Source of the DNA: Deltaproteobacteria bacterium
GTDB lineage: Bacteria > Desulfobacterota > Syntrophia > Syntrophales > UBA2210
Direction of reading: 5' to 3'
Length of the DNA stretch: 37,080 nt
Assembly: GCA_019313905.1 (NCBI GenBank)
Contig: JAFDAI010000015.1
Span: forward strand, 1-37,080
The position numbers were made by a program, and so were the translations under genes. Shown here in pieces: positions 1-8,683 of the stretch. Numbering within the stretch: the first letter of the stretch is position 1; each line of letters begins with the position of its first letter. Below the pieces are notes generated by a model. The model did no database searches. It was not told where the DNA came from and saw only the letters and a list, made by a program, of their open reading frames with translations.

Positions 1-54
1 CAGATCAATGTCCGGTCCAATTGCCGCCTTTTTGTCTTTCGCCTTGTAGGCCAT
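1..54 (-). CDS. SufB/SufD family Fe-S assembly protein, N-terminal fragment
   Basis: Only the first 18 codons lie in the window; the gene runs off the left edge. It starts with ATG at 54, five bases beyond the sufC stop codon, and reads MAYKAKDKKAAIGPDIDL. The IGPDIDL stretch resembles the start of the short SufB/SufD proteins of anaerobes, and position right after sufC is the classical arrangement for the SufBC scaffold. A second ATG at 59 gives an arginine-rich frame that looks unnatural. Assignment rests mainly on context. Confidence 0.55.
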   Translation of the reverse strand, partial: MAYKAKDKKAAIGPDIDL

Positions 55-59
55 ATCAT

Positions 60-815
60 CTAAGCTGCGCATCGTGCACACTCCATGTATCCCACCTTCT
101 TTATCTGCTTGAATATCTCCACCGGGTTGCCCCTGCCTGCCACCACGCCATTATAAAGAACCAGCCCCTTATCTGCCGTCACATAATCGAGGATAAGTCC
201 CGTGTGTGTTATAATCAGACCCATTTTTGACCGTTCTCTGGCAATCCGTTTCGTAGTTTTATCATGCTGCGTTCCATTAACCCGCTGCAGCAGGCTGTTT
301 ATCGCATTCCCCATAAGAGAAATGTTTTCAAGGTCAACTCCTGATTCAGGTTCGTCAAAAAGTGACAGCTCGGCATCCTGAGCCATTAGCTGTAGAAGCT
401 CGGAGCGTTTGATCTCGCCGCCCGAGAAGCCTACATTGATGTCACGCTCAAGGAACTCTGTAAAATTCATCTTCTCCGCCAGCGTATCGACATCGATATG
501 TCCATTCCCACACACCTGGACCATCCGCCGCGTTTTCAACCCCTGTATGCTTGGCGGACGCTGATAGGACATCCCTATACCGAGACGAGCCCTTTCATCA
601 ATTGTCATATGCGTAATATCTTCACCATTGAACAGGATTCTTCCGCCGGTAACCTTGTATTGCGGATAGCCCATTATCGTCATTAGAAGGGATGTCTTTC
701 CTGACCCGTTCGGACCGAATAGAATATGTGTTTCCCCCGGCTGGATCTCCAGATCCACATGCTTGAGAACCTTTTTATTGCCGATTTTAACCTGCAGGTC
801 TTCTATGATTAACAT
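60..815 (-). CDS. sufC: SufC-type Fe-S cluster assembly ATPase
   Basis: This ABC ATPase of 251 residues powers the SufBC(D) scaffold that builds iron-sulfur clusters in the cytoplasm. Visible motifs are Walker A GPNGSGKT (residues 34-41), a Q-loop in YQRPP (84-88), the signature FSGGE (129-133), Walker B ending in LFDEPE with D153/E154, and a later H-loop in ITHTG. The length and the absence of transmembrane segments fit SufC rather than a transporter ATPase. The start ATG has AGGAG about 8 bases upstream. The 5' region (816-962) holds a possible TTGACT -35 box at 885-880, but the matching -10 is poor. A stretch equivalent to residues 167-196 is duplicated as a relic at 10831-10919. Confidence 0.9.
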   Translation of the reverse strand: MLIIEDLQVKIGNKKVLKHVDLEIQPGETHILFGPNGSGKTSLLMTIMGYPQYKVTGGRILFNGEDITHMTIDERARLGIGMSYQRPPSIQGLKTRRMVQVCGNGHIDVDTLAEKMNFTEFLERDINVGFSGGEIKRSELLQLMAQDAELSLFDEPESGVDLENISLMGNAINSLLQRVNGTQHDKTTKRIARERSKMGLIITHTGLILDYVTADKGLVLYNGVVAGRGNPVEIFKQIKKVGYMECARCAA

Positions 816-962
816 TTGCTTTCTCCTTGATTTTTGAACCTCGGAAATTCCAGTTCCCTATCCTTTCTCTTTCTTAAAAAGTCAATACCATTTTTTTTGT
901 TTCGGTGTCTCCCCTAAGATAAACATAAAATAAAGAATGACAACCCTCTTGGACACTTCTGA

Positions 963-2345
963 TCAGAGTATCGGTTGTTGCCACCCTCCGAAGATCTGCT
1001 CAAGATGTTGGGCTACAGCCAGGGCCACATCTTCACACCAGGGACGCGCAATAATTTGCACACCGATGGGCAATTTATCCTGCGAAGTCCCAACCCTGGC
1101 AGTTACAGCTGGCCAGCCGGTCAAATTGTAAGTCATCGCGTAACTGAAACCACGATACAGATCACCAAACATGCCGTGAGGAATCGCTGCGTAGGCATTT
1201 ACGGGGGCAATTATCAGGTCATAATCTTCGAAGAAGGACAGGCTTCGAGCACGGAACCGATCCCAGTGGTCAATTAGGCGAACGAACTCATCCGGAGAAG
1301 CAGTCTTTGTTGTCAGGTAATTGGCCAGTGAGGTTTCCTCCTCTGTTGTGCCTGCTTTCTCCAACAACAATCGTACCGATGGGCCACTAGCCCATCCGCT
1401 AAAGAGTGTGAGAAAAATCTCGATCGTTTCTTCGATCCCCGGTGGCTTTTTCATCTCAAACTGAATGCCTGCAGATGATAGTGCTGCTACTGCTTTATTG
1501 ACAGCGTCGACAATCTCAGGAGTAGGCGTTTGAATGCCGTTATCAGTATAAAACGTTCCGCGTAGTTTGGATAATATGACGGTTTTAGGATCATTAAGCG
1601 GCACAGGTGCAATGAAAGGATCAAGATTATCTGGTCCGGTTATGAGTGGCAGAATAAGTATTAAATCTTCCACATAACGGGTGAGCGGCCCAACCTGCAT
1701 AAGCCAATCCAGCAAGCCTCCCGGTGGCACGGCATGGCCGGTGCGGGAAACACGACCGGATGTGGGCTTGATTCCGGCAAGACCACAAAAATGGGCCGGG
1801 TTACGGATACTGCCTCCGGTATCCGAACCAATATCGAATGGCGAACCACCACTGGTGACAATAGCAGCCGAACCACCACTGCTACCACCGGGCGTGTGGT
1901 CGAGGTTGTATGGATTATTGGTTCGACCATAGACTGGATTGTCTGTTTCGTGGGTGAGTGTGAACTCCGATGTATTTGATTTTCCCAAAAGAATAGCTCC
2001 GGCCGCTTTCAGCCGTGCTACAACCGTCGCATCCTGATCCGGGATATATCCCGCCCGTCCCGGGGTTCCCCATGAAGTAATTACACCGGCTGTGTCAAAA
2101 GAGTCTTTAATGGTCATCGGCACACCATGTAACGGCCCTGTGTGCCCATCTTGAGCCAGGACATCGTCAGCTTTGCGAGCCTGGTCCAGCGCCATATCAG
2201 ACGTAAGTTGAACAACAGCATTGATCTTGGGGTTTATGTCACTGATCCGTGTCAGATACGCAGTTACGACTTCCTCTGAAGAGACATCCTTTGCTCGAAT
2301 AGCTCGCGCTAATTCTGTTGCCGATGCATAGATTAATTTTTCCAT
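963..2345 (-). CDS. Amidase signature family hydrolase (GatA-like)
   Basis: This is a 460-residue protein of the amidase signature family, which hydrolyses amide bonds with a Ser-cisSer-Lys triad. The lysine is K80 in the motif TIKDSFD. The Gly/Ser-rich signature GGSSGGSAA and the nucleophile region GSDTGGSIRNP follow. It has no signal peptide, so it is cytoplasmic. I chose ATG 2345 over an upstream GTG (2360) because MEKLIYASATELARAI is the usual family start. It is not GatA of the tRNA amidotransferase as judged by context: no gatB or gatC is nearby. It sits downstream of CoA-transferase genes on the same strand (gap about 190 bp), so it may release an acid from an amide substrate for the neighbouring pathway. 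Substrate unknown. Confidence 0.85.
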   Translation of the reverse strand: MEKLIYASATELARAIRAKDVSSEEVVTAYLTRISDINPKINAVVQLTSDMALDQARKADDVLAQDGHTGPLHGVPMTIKDSFDTAGVITSWGTPGRAGYIPDQDATVVARLKAAGAILLGKSNTSEFTLTHETDNPVYGRTNNPYNLDHTPGGSSGGSAAIVTSGGSPFDIGSDTGGSIRNPAHFCGLAGIKPTSGRVSRTGHAVPPGGLLDWLMQVGPLTRYVEDLILILPLITGPDNLDPFIAPVPLNDPKTVILSKLRGTFYTDNGIQTPTPEIVDAVNKAVAALSSAGIQFEMKKPPGIEETIEIFLTLFSGWASGPSVRLLLEKAGTTEEETSLANYLTTKTASPDEFVRLIDHWDRFRARSLSFFEDYDLIIAPVNAYAAIPHGMFGDLYRGFSYAMTYNLTGWPAVTARVGTSQDKLPIGVQIIARPWCEDVALAVAQHLEQIFGGWQQPIL

Positions 2346-2539
2346 GCCCTGTCTTCTCACCCTGCGCTCTTTGGGATAACTGAAATAACGGCACTATCAA
2401 GTGTCCAATTCATAACCCAGCAGAATCATGAATCTCTATTATCGGGAGAATGGTATTCTTATATGGCGCAAAAAGAATATCGGGGTCAGTCCCAGCATCC
2501 ATTATAATTCTCAGGATTACGGGACCAAACCTCTTTGAT

Positions 2540-3310
2540 TTAACGTCCGATGACAAGTTTAAGCGGATCGACTTCATCACGGAGTATGCGAAGCTCTTCA
2601 TCAGTAGGCGGAGACGTTTCGATTATCCTGGGTGCCTTGAGGAGTTCAAATCCGCAATTATCGAGAACGTCTTTTTCTGAATAACCGTGATTGATGGAGA
2701 TAATCCTCATGCGTTTGGATTCGGGTTCAAAATCCATCACCGCCATGTTCGTTATTATCTTGTAGGGACCTGCGTTAAGCGGCAGACCGGATTTCGCCCT
2801 TGAATCACCGCCCTCAAGCCAGCCTGGGGTAGTGATATATGAGACTCTCTCCACAAATCTCTTCGCGTCCTGAGGCGTCATCACCATCATCCTCCAGGCA
2901 AAGGACCCAAAATCGTTCGCCCCGCCGCTTCCCGGAAATCTGACTTTCGGTTTCTGGTGGTCATCGCCGATGCGAGTCGAGTTCAGGTTTCCGTACATAT
3001 CTATCTGGGCGCCGCCCAGAAATGTATAGTCGAGCATGCCGCGGCACGCGGTTTCCATAATCTCACACATTCCACTGGCCATAACGGCCTTCCAGGTAGT
3101 CCTTGAATCACCTACGGAAATCGGCATCTCGGGAAGCTGGGGCGCTACGCCACCCGCCTCAAACATAATCGTCAAATTGGGGGAACCGGTCTTCTGTGCA
3201 AGCATCGCGGCGGCACAGGGTGCTCCCGTCCCGACACCAACCGTCGAACCGTCTTCAAGCTCCCGGGCAGCGCTGCATATCATCATTTCCATTGCATTAT
3301 AGTCAGCCAT
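2540..3310 (-). CDS. CoA-transferase subunit B (glutaconate CoA-transferase beta-like)
   Basis: This 256-residue protein belongs to the class I CoA-transferase beta subunits (GctB-like). Such enzymes move CoA between acyl-CoA and a free acid through a glutamyl-CoA thioester. The likely catalytic glutamate is E51 in the FEAGG motif after the glycine-rich VGVGTGAP segment. Further family features are GDSRTTW and LGGAQIDMYGNLNS. The gene follows the alpha subunit with a 35-bp gap. The substrate is not evident: related proteins are often mis-annotated as glutaconate CoA-transferase, and the neighbouring BKACE suggests a beta-keto acid or its product. About 180 bp downstream to the amidase contain an imperfect AT-rich hairpin (about 2450-2479). 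Confidence 0.85.
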   Translation of the reverse strand: MADYNAMEMMICSAARELEDGSTVGVGTGAPCAAAMLAQKTGSPNLTIMFEAGGVAPQLPEMPISVGDSRTTWKAVMASGMCEIMETACRGMLDYTFLGGAQIDMYGNLNSTRIGDDHQKPKVRFPGSGGANDFGSFAWRMMVMTPQDAKRFVERVSYITTPGWLEGGDSRAKSGLPLNAGPYKIITNMAVMDFEPESKRMRIISINHGYSEKDVLDNCGFELLKAPRIIETSPPTDEELRILRDEVDPLKLVIGR

Positions 3311-3345
3311 TAGCGTTATTTCCTCCTTCGCACATTAGACATTTG

Positions 3346-4338
3346 TTACTTCGCATTGTTGTCAACCATGAGTTCTTTCGCTCTGAGTTCCCACATCTTT
3401 TCAATGCCCCCATTTTTTCGAATGTAATCAAAGTGGGTCTCACAGCTGTAGATATTCTTTTCCAGAAACTGTTCAAAGGCTTCAGGATCTTTTTCCGTCT
3501 GCAGCCACTCATGGAGATGCTCCTCATCTGAAAAGTACTCGTAGGGCATGTTGCCGGGATAACTTCCGAAGGGAATTTCACAAACTGCATCCGCCAGGTA
3601 GAAGGGAATTGATGTATAGGTAGGTTCATTCCGGAACGTTTCCGTTGAGACAATCCTTTCCGCCGTTATGATGAGATGCTTTGATGCCCTGGCCAAGTCA
3701 AGATCAGAGATCGTAATCCCCCTGATTCTGCTGTTGCCATAAATATCTGCTTCATGAACGTGTATGACTGAGACATCGGGATACAGAGCAGGCATGAGCA
3801 CATAATACTGACCCGTGAAGGGACATTTGATCTTTTTTGCGCCACTGTATTTGAATGTGTCTGTGCCCATAATATTTCTTATGGGCACAAAAGATACGCC
3901 CATAGCGGCAGCCTTCATGCGGGCAGAGAGACAGTAATTTGTCCATTCGGTAACTTCAACTTCTCCGCTTTCCATGTACTTTCTCGCAACCGTTGAGAGA
4001 CCGCGGGCCTCAAGTCCTACTATGTAGGCAATATCCACCCGGTTAAAACATTTTCCCGCAGCCAGAATCTGGAAATCGTGCGTTGAGGTATGGCCGCAGA
4101 AAGCAAGTTTCTTCCTTCTCTGCCGCACTATTTCATGACAGGCGGCAATAGGGGTCCTGATGGCTCCGAATCCGCCAATGGCAAGATAATCGCCGTCATG
4201 CACGTATTTCGCGATGGCATCCTTCAGCGTCATCAACTTATTTTCCATCCTTCGGGATTTCTTCCTGAAAAATTCCCGTGCTTTATCGGCATCGGGGTCC
4301 ATAAACAGTCTTCCAACACCTTGATCTAAAACTTCCAC
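3346..4338 (-). CDS. CoA-transferase subunit A (glutaconate CoA-transferase alpha-like)
   Basis: This 330-residue alpha subunit is the partner of the following gene in a heterodimeric class I CoA-transferase. The glycine-rich GDYLAIGGFG segment and ADIYGNSRIRG near the middle are typical of the family; catalysis is expected in the beta subunit. The start is GTG at 4338, preceded by a strong AAGGAGG at 4354-4348 with ideal spacing. A 13-bp dyad (4356-4368, GCATAG-C-CTATGC) lies directly upstream of this ribosome-binding site and could modulate translation. The gene is divergent from the XRE-cupin regulator, which probably controls it. Confidence 0.85.
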   Translation of the reverse strand: MEVLDQGVGRLFMDPDADKAREFFRKKSRRMENKLMTLKDAIAKYVHDGDYLAIGGFGAIRTPIAACHEIVRQRRKKLAFCGHTSTHDFQILAAGKCFNRVDIAYIVGLEARGLSTVARKYMESGEVEVTEWTNYCLSARMKAAAMGVSFVPIRNIMGTDTFKYSGAKKIKCPFTGQYYVLMPALYPDVSVIHVHEADIYGNSRIRGITISDLDLARASKHLIITAERIVSTETFRNEPTYTSIPFYLADAVCEIPFGSYPGNMPYEYFSDEEHLHEWLQTEKDPEAFEQFLEKNIYSCETHFDYIRKNGGIEKMWELRAKELMVDNNAK

Positions 4339-4852
4339 CAGTATTTACCTCCTTCGCATAGCCTATGCTGATACACCCGTTAACATCCGTTTTTTAATTA
4401 CAATCCCGCAGGTGCTGTTAGCACAATCAAATTCAGTAATCAAGCCGAAAGGAAACTTTTAATAATTTGCATATTCCAATTCTTCCCTCTTTCGGAGTTA
4501 ATTTTTCAGAGCATTCTCAGGAATACAATACCAGCAGGTTCCCCGTTTCCACGAGACAATTTATTAGGTTAAAGAAGCCATGAGTTCAAGCGTAAGTCCC
4601 ATATAGTATACACCTATAACGATTCATCAGGGTTCGCTTGGAAATGTCACAGGCCGCGCTTTTCAAAAATTAACCAGAGCAACAAGCCTTTAATTCTTAG
4701 ATGATATATACTAAAAAATGCTTGACAGGAATTCGTCGTTCATGTAGACGTCTTCCAGAAGGAAACTTTTGTTCACGAATATGATACACGCCAAGGTCAT
4801 AGGAAACTCAATGGATTGTTGACGCAAAGCCCTTAATTCGAGGTATCGTAAA
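4339..4852. promoter_or_regulatory. Divergent control region between CoA-transferase and XRE-cupin regulator
   Basis: No credible gene lies in these 514 bp. Visible elements are a 12-bp exact direct repeat AAGGAAACTTTT at 4449-4460 and 4759-4770 (each copy is itself a short dyad, AAG-GAAA-CTT), a small hairpin GTGCT-GTT-AGCAC at 4412-4424, and a dyad at 4356-4368 beside the CoA-transferase ribosome-binding site. A TTGACA hexamer occurs at about 4721-4726 on the plus strand but has no good -10 partner. The repeats are candidate operators for the adjacent regulator; this is inference from position and repetition only. Confidence 0.4.
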
Positions 4853-5410
4853 ATGATCAAAGAATCGGAAATTGGGAAGAATATACACAGATATCGAAAA
4901 GCCAGGAATCTGACCTTGCAAGACGTGTCGGATGCGACCGGTTATTCCAAGGGATATCTCTCCAAACTGGAGAAATCCGACACTGCCCCGCCTGTCGGCA
5001 CACTTACCCAGATAGGAAAAACATTAGGAGTAACAATGTCCGCCCTTCTCGGGGAATCCGCACACAAGACCTCTATTTGTCTTGTGAAAAGAAATGAAAG
5101 AATTGACATCGTTGGGCAGGGGACAACGTTCGGCTACGCTTATAAAGCGATTGCCTATAACTATCCCAACCGCCACATGCAACCCTTCATCCTGAATGTG
5201 CCCTACATCGCCAAGGAAAAACTCCGATTTCAGCATAACAGCGAAGAAATGCTTTTCGTCCTCCAGGGAACTATGAAATTCTACCATGGAGACAAAACAT
5301 TTATCATTGAAGAGGGGGATTGCCTATATTTCGATGGAAACATACCACACAATGGAGTCCCTTATGGTGAGCAAGAAGTAGTTTGCTTAATGGTCCTGAG
5401 CGATAGTTAA
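4853..5410 (+). CDS. XRE-family transcriptional regulator with C-terminal cupin domain
   Basis: This 185-residue regulator has an XRE helix-turn-helix at about residues 7-63 (IGKNIHRYRKARNLTLQDVSDATGYS and following) and a cupin sensor at about 110-182, including HNSEEMLFVLQG and EEGDCLYFDGNIPHNG. HTH-XRE/cupin proteins usually control catabolic genes in response to a small ligand bound in the cupin barrel. The ATG start has GAGGT about 8 bases upstream. It is divergent from the CoA-transferase genes and lies 147 bp upstream of the BKACE gene, so it likely regulates both directions and itself. The ligand is unknown. Confidence 0.88.
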   Translation: MIKESEIGKNIHRYRKARNLTLQDVSDATGYSKGYLSKLEKSDTAPPVGTLTQIGKTLGVTMSALLGESAHKTSICLVKRNERIDIVGQGTTFGYAYKAIAYNYPNRHMQPFILNVPYIAKEKLRFQHNSEEMLFVLQGTMKFYHGDKTFIIEEGDCLYFDGNIPHNGVPYGEQEVVCLMVLSDS

Positions 5411-5557
5411 AGACCGTTAAACATATTAAACAAAGGCGTTACAAAAACAGAACATAGTGACAGAATAATAAAATACGATTTCGGGTTTTGCTTTTGCCGT
5501 GTGCCGATGTACAGGTAAGAGAGCTCTCATTACATTGAAATGGAAGGGGGATCAGGT

Positions 5558-6481
5558 TTGAAAGAAAAAGTAATAGTAACTGCGGCTGTAACTGGGTCAC
5601 TTCATACACCAACCTTTACACCTTATTTACCCATAACGCCGAAAGAGATCGCCGATGAGGCGGTTAGATCGTATGAGGCAGGGGCTGCCGTTGTCCATAT
5701 CCATGTTCGGGACCCGGAAACGGGGAGACCTGTCTCTGATATTGGTCTGTATGAAGAGGTGATAACGGATATTAAAAACAGATGTGATGTCGTTGTAGGT
5801 ATAACAACAGGCGGCGCGCCGGGAATGACTGTGGAACAGCGTGTATCCGGCGTAATGGCATTTGAACCGGAGCTTGGTTCCTTCAACGCGGGTTCAATGA
5901 ATTTTGGGCTCTTTCCTGCTGTAAATAAGTTTAAAGAATTCAAATACGAGTGGGAAAAGGAGTACCTCGCTTTCACAGAAGACTTCATCTTTGCCAATAC
6001 GTTTAAGTCCCTGAAAGAAATATCGGCTATTTTTAATCAGAGAGGCACTAAAGCTGAGTTTGAGGTTTACGACGCGGGAATGATAAATAATGTGGCTTTC
6101 ATGATAAATAACGGCTACGTAAAATCCCCTGTTTATATACAGTTCGTGATGGGTGTCCTCGGCGGAATAACCGCGACCCCAGACAACCTGATGTTTCTGG
6201 TAAACTATGCCAAGTCTCTTATAAAAGATTTTGAATTTTCGGTTTGCGTGGCCGGCCGCATGCAGTTTCCCATATGCACTCAGTCCATTCTGCTTGGCGG
6301 CAGTACTCGAGTGGGCCTGGAGGACAACATCTATATCGAAAAGGGCGTTCTGGCAAAGAGTAACGGCGAGCAGGTTGCAAAAATTGTTCGCATTGCCAGG
6401 GAACTTGGAGTCGAGTCTGCGACGCCTCAAGAGGCCAGGGACATTCTTGGGTTAAAAGGCATCGACAAGGTCAAGTATTAG
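5558..6481 (+). CDS. Beta-keto acid cleavage enzyme (BKACE, DUF849 family)
   Basis: BKACE enzymes condense a beta-keto acid with acetyl-CoA and cleave it to acetoacetate plus a new acyl-CoA. The founding member is 3-keto-5-aminohexanoate cleavage enzyme of lysine fermentation. This protein has the family start KVIVTAAVTGS, the Zn-binding HIHVRDP (H47 and H49) and GITTGGAPGMTVEQR. I prefer TTG 5558 (307 residues) over ATG 5540, because GGAAGGGGGA at 5542-5551 is then a well-spaced ribosome-binding site and the protein begins like its homologues. The acidic residue of Kce at the first strand (EAA) is not conserved, so the substrate is probably not that of Kce. It heads a TRAP transporter operon (gap 127 bp to dctQ). 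Confidence 0.88.
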   Translation: MKEKVIVTAAVTGSLHTPTFTPYLPITPKEIADEAVRSYEAGAAVVHIHVRDPETGRPVSDIGLYEEVITDIKNRCDVVVGITTGGAPGMTVEQRVSGVMAFEPELGSFNAGSMNFGLFPAVNKFKEFKYEWEKEYLAFTEDFIFANTFKSLKEISAIFNQRGTKAEFEVYDAGMINNVAFMINNGYVKSPVYIQFVMGVLGGITATPDNLMFLVNYAKSLIKDFEFSVCVAGRMQFPICTQSILLGGSTRVGLEDNIYIEKGVLAKSNGEQVAKIVRIARELGVESATPQEARDILGLKGIDKVKY

Positions 6482-6608
6482 GAACGGAAAAACATATTAC
6501 CCTGAAAAAATGCTTTAACAACACATAGGACTCTTTACTGCAAACGAAAGATTGAGTTCCCGGTGTTGATGATGCTGATTGATCTTCTCTAAAAAAAGGA
6601 GGTATTCT

Positions 6609-7121
6609 ATGAAAAAGATAATCAAGGCTATCGACTTTCTAAGTGAATGGTCCGGAAAACTCGGAAGCCTTCTGATTCTGATCTTAGTTTTTGGCATGGC
6701 CTATGACATGTTTACGCGCTATGTCTTTGCCAAGCCTAATTTCTGGGCCTATGACATGGTATATATCACGTATGGTTCATATGCAATGTTGGGAATGGCC
6801 TATACTCTGCTTATGAAAAACCATGTCAGGATGGACCTGTTTCTGGGTAAACTATCTCCAAAAGCGAGAGCTTGGGTAGATATTGTCTGCTATCTTTTGC
6901 TCTTTTTCCCTCTGGCCATTGTCCTTGTAAAAGTCGTTGGAGATAATGCGTTTTATGCGATCACATCGGGAGAAAGATCATACGCTAGTGTGTGGAGACC
7001 TCAATTGGGGCCTTTTAAAATAGTACTGCTCTATGGATTTATCCTGTTTTTTTTACAAGGAGTATCCGAGTTTCTGAAGGCCTGCATTGCTGTGGGTAGA
7101 GGAGGCGGCAATGAGTCCTGA
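6609..7121 (+). CDS. dctQ: TRAP transporter small permease subunit DctQ
   Basis: This 170-residue membrane protein is the four-helix small subunit of a tripartite ATP-independent periplasmic (TRAP) transporter. Hydrophobic segments are visible near residues 17-37, 50-70, 90-112 and 130-155, and the family pattern around FTRYVFAKPNFWAYDM is clear. The start is ATG 6609, because AAGGAGG ends 7 bases upstream; an in-frame ATG at 6579 lacks such a site. It overlaps dctM by 11 bp, indicating translational coupling. Confidence 0.9.
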   Translation: MKKIIKAIDFLSEWSGKLGSLLILILVFGMAYDMFTRYVFAKPNFWAYDMVYITYGSYAMLGMAYTLLMKNHVRMDLFLGKLSPKARAWVDIVCYLLLFFPLAIVLVKVVGDNAFYAITSGERSYASVWRPQLGPFKIVLLYGFILFFLQGVSEFLKACIAVGRGGGNES

Positions 7122-8433
7122 GTTAACTACGGTTTTAATGTTAGCGAGTCTGGTTTTGCTGGTTGTTACCGGGTTTCCGTTTGCGATGTGCGTTGGAACT
7201 GTGGGGCTTGTTTTTGGATATCTCACAGGAGGCGATGCTTTCATAAAGATGATACCCCTCAGAATTGTTTCGGGAACGCTTTCGGAATATATATTTGCAG
7301 CTGTTCCCCTATTCATATTTATGGGAAATATGATGCAACAGTCCGGGGTAGCCGATAAGGCTTTCGAGATACTTCACAGATGGCTGGGCGGTGTAAGAGG
7401 TGGTTTGGCAATCGCAACAACGTTGCTGGCCATCCTGTTTGCGGCGACGACAGGCGTTGTCGGCGCTTCGGTCACAACAATAGGCCTTCTTGCAGTTCCT
7501 GCCATGCTCACTGCTAAATATTCCAAACCTCTTGCATCCGGTGTAGTCTGTGCGGGAGGAACGCTCGGAATTCTCATACCTCCGAGCATTATGCTGATCC
7601 TCTATGCACCCATGGCGGGTGTGTCTGTAATCCAAATGTTTGCCGGTGCCATGGTTCCGGGACTTCTCATGGGCGTTGGTTTTATTCTGTATATCTTCTT
7701 CGTTTGTACAATCAACCCCGAGAATGGCCCGAATTTACCCCCGGAAGAAAGAGTTCTTTTCTTCTCAAGAGAATCACTGATATCGGGCTTAAAATACCTG
7801 TTACCCCCGGTGTCTATTGTTATAGCTGTTCTCGGTTCGATACTTGCGGGTGTGGCTTCTCCCACTGAAGCCGGCGCCGTGGGCTGTGTCTGTACCCTGA
7901 TTATGGCACTTGCCTACAAAAAACTGACCTGGAAGAATTTCCTGGAAAATTGTTATTCCTCCGCTCGAGTGACAAGTATGATCATCCTGATAGCCATTGC
8001 GGCAACGATCTTTACGGGGGCATTTTTGAACGCAGGATGCGGCAAAGTCATCACGAATATGCTTGTCTCACTTGGTCTTGGGCGATGGGGCATTTTTGCA
8101 GTGTTGCTTATAATAATCCTTTTCCTGGGAATGTTTATCGACTGGGTCGGTATTCTTCTCATTGTCGTGCCGATATTCGGGCCTATGCTCCAGGCGCAGG
8201 GTTTCAATACACTCTGGGTCGGTCTCGTTATCTGTACGAGCCTTCAGATGTCTTTTCTCACCCCGCCTTTCGCCTATTCCATTTTCTATCTAAAAGGCCT
8301 GAATGTGGGCGTGGAGCTGAATGACATTTATAAAGGCGTTTGGCCTTTTGTGATAATACAGGCAGTCGTCGTGCTTCTCATAATTCTTTTCCCCCAGCTA
8401 TGCCTCTTTTTACCAAAATTCCTGGCGGGATAG
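7111..8433 (+). CDS. dctM: TRAP transporter large permease subunit DctM
   Basis: This 440-residue polytopic protein of the ion transporter superfamily is the sodium/substrate symport subunit of the TRAP system. It shows the typical start MSPELTTVLM, the PLFIFMGNMMQQSG motif, GTLGILIPPSIMLILYA and GMFIDWVGILLI. ATG 7111 is preceded by GGAGG and lies inside the end of dctQ. The large protein is intact, unlike the second dctM in this window. It should import an organic acid together with the DctP encoded downstream. Confidence 0.92.
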   Translation: MSPELTTVLMLASLVLLVVTGFPFAMCVGTVGLVFGYLTGGDAFIKMIPLRIVSGTLSEYIFAAVPLFIFMGNMMQQSGVADKAFEILHRWLGGVRGGLAIATTLLAILFAATTGVVGASVTTIGLLAVPAMLTAKYSKPLASGVVCAGGTLGILIPPSIMLILYAPMAGVSVIQMFAGAMVPGLLMGVGFILYIFFVCTINPENGPNLPPEERVLFFSRESLISGLKYLLPPVSIVIAVLGSILAGVASPTEAGAVGCVCTLIMALAYKKLTWKNFLENCYSSARVTSMIILIAIAATIFTGAFLNAGCGKVITNMLVSLGLGRWGIFAVLLIIILFLGMFIDWVGILLIVVPIFGPMLQAQGFNTLWVGLVICTSLQMSFLTPPFAYSIFYLKGLNVGVELNDIYKGVWPFVIIQAVVVLLIILFPQLCLFLPKFLAG

Positions 8434-8439
8434 AGAGCG

Positions 8440-8580
8440 ATGGCTGGTTGGAAAGTATGTAAAATATGCGAAGAAAGTACAGGCGGAATCGAGGGTGCTC
8501 CGGAACCTGAAAAACAAGTATTATGGGAGCACAGGCGTTTAATCAGGATTAAAAAGGGTGAAATAGCCGGTCAGAAGTAA
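8440..8580 (+). CDS. Possible 46-residue protein with a CxxC pair inside the TRAP operon
   Basis: An ATG six bases after the dctM stop opens a 46-codon frame (MAGWKVCKICEESTGGIEGA at its start, IAGQK at its end). It has one CKIC pair, an acidic middle and a basic tail, and no membrane segment. A Shine-Dalgarno-like GAGAG is weak, but coupling to dctM could serve. It fills most of the unusual 250-bp gap between dctM and dctP. I do not recognise a family; it may be a metal-binding small protein or only a chance frame. Confidence 0.35.
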   Translation: MAGWKVCKICEESTGGIEGAPEPEKQVLWEHRRLIRIKKGEIAGQK

Positions 8581-8683
8581 ATAGGAGGCTTGCAATCGGG
8601 TACAGGAAAGGAGGTAAACAACCCGTTTGATGTTAATCCGGCTCACAGGCTGTTAACACACACACAAAAAAAGGAGGCACGTG

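Noticed and set aside
816-962. Iron-sulfur regulator site before sufC (GGAA-A-TTCC dyad at about 843-851)
   Set aside because: The dyad is short and unsupported by a second copy, and no Rrf2-type regulator gene is in the window.
5894-6430. Open frame of 178 codons on the minus strand
   Set aside because: It lies wholly opposite the BKACE gene and has no recognisable domain.
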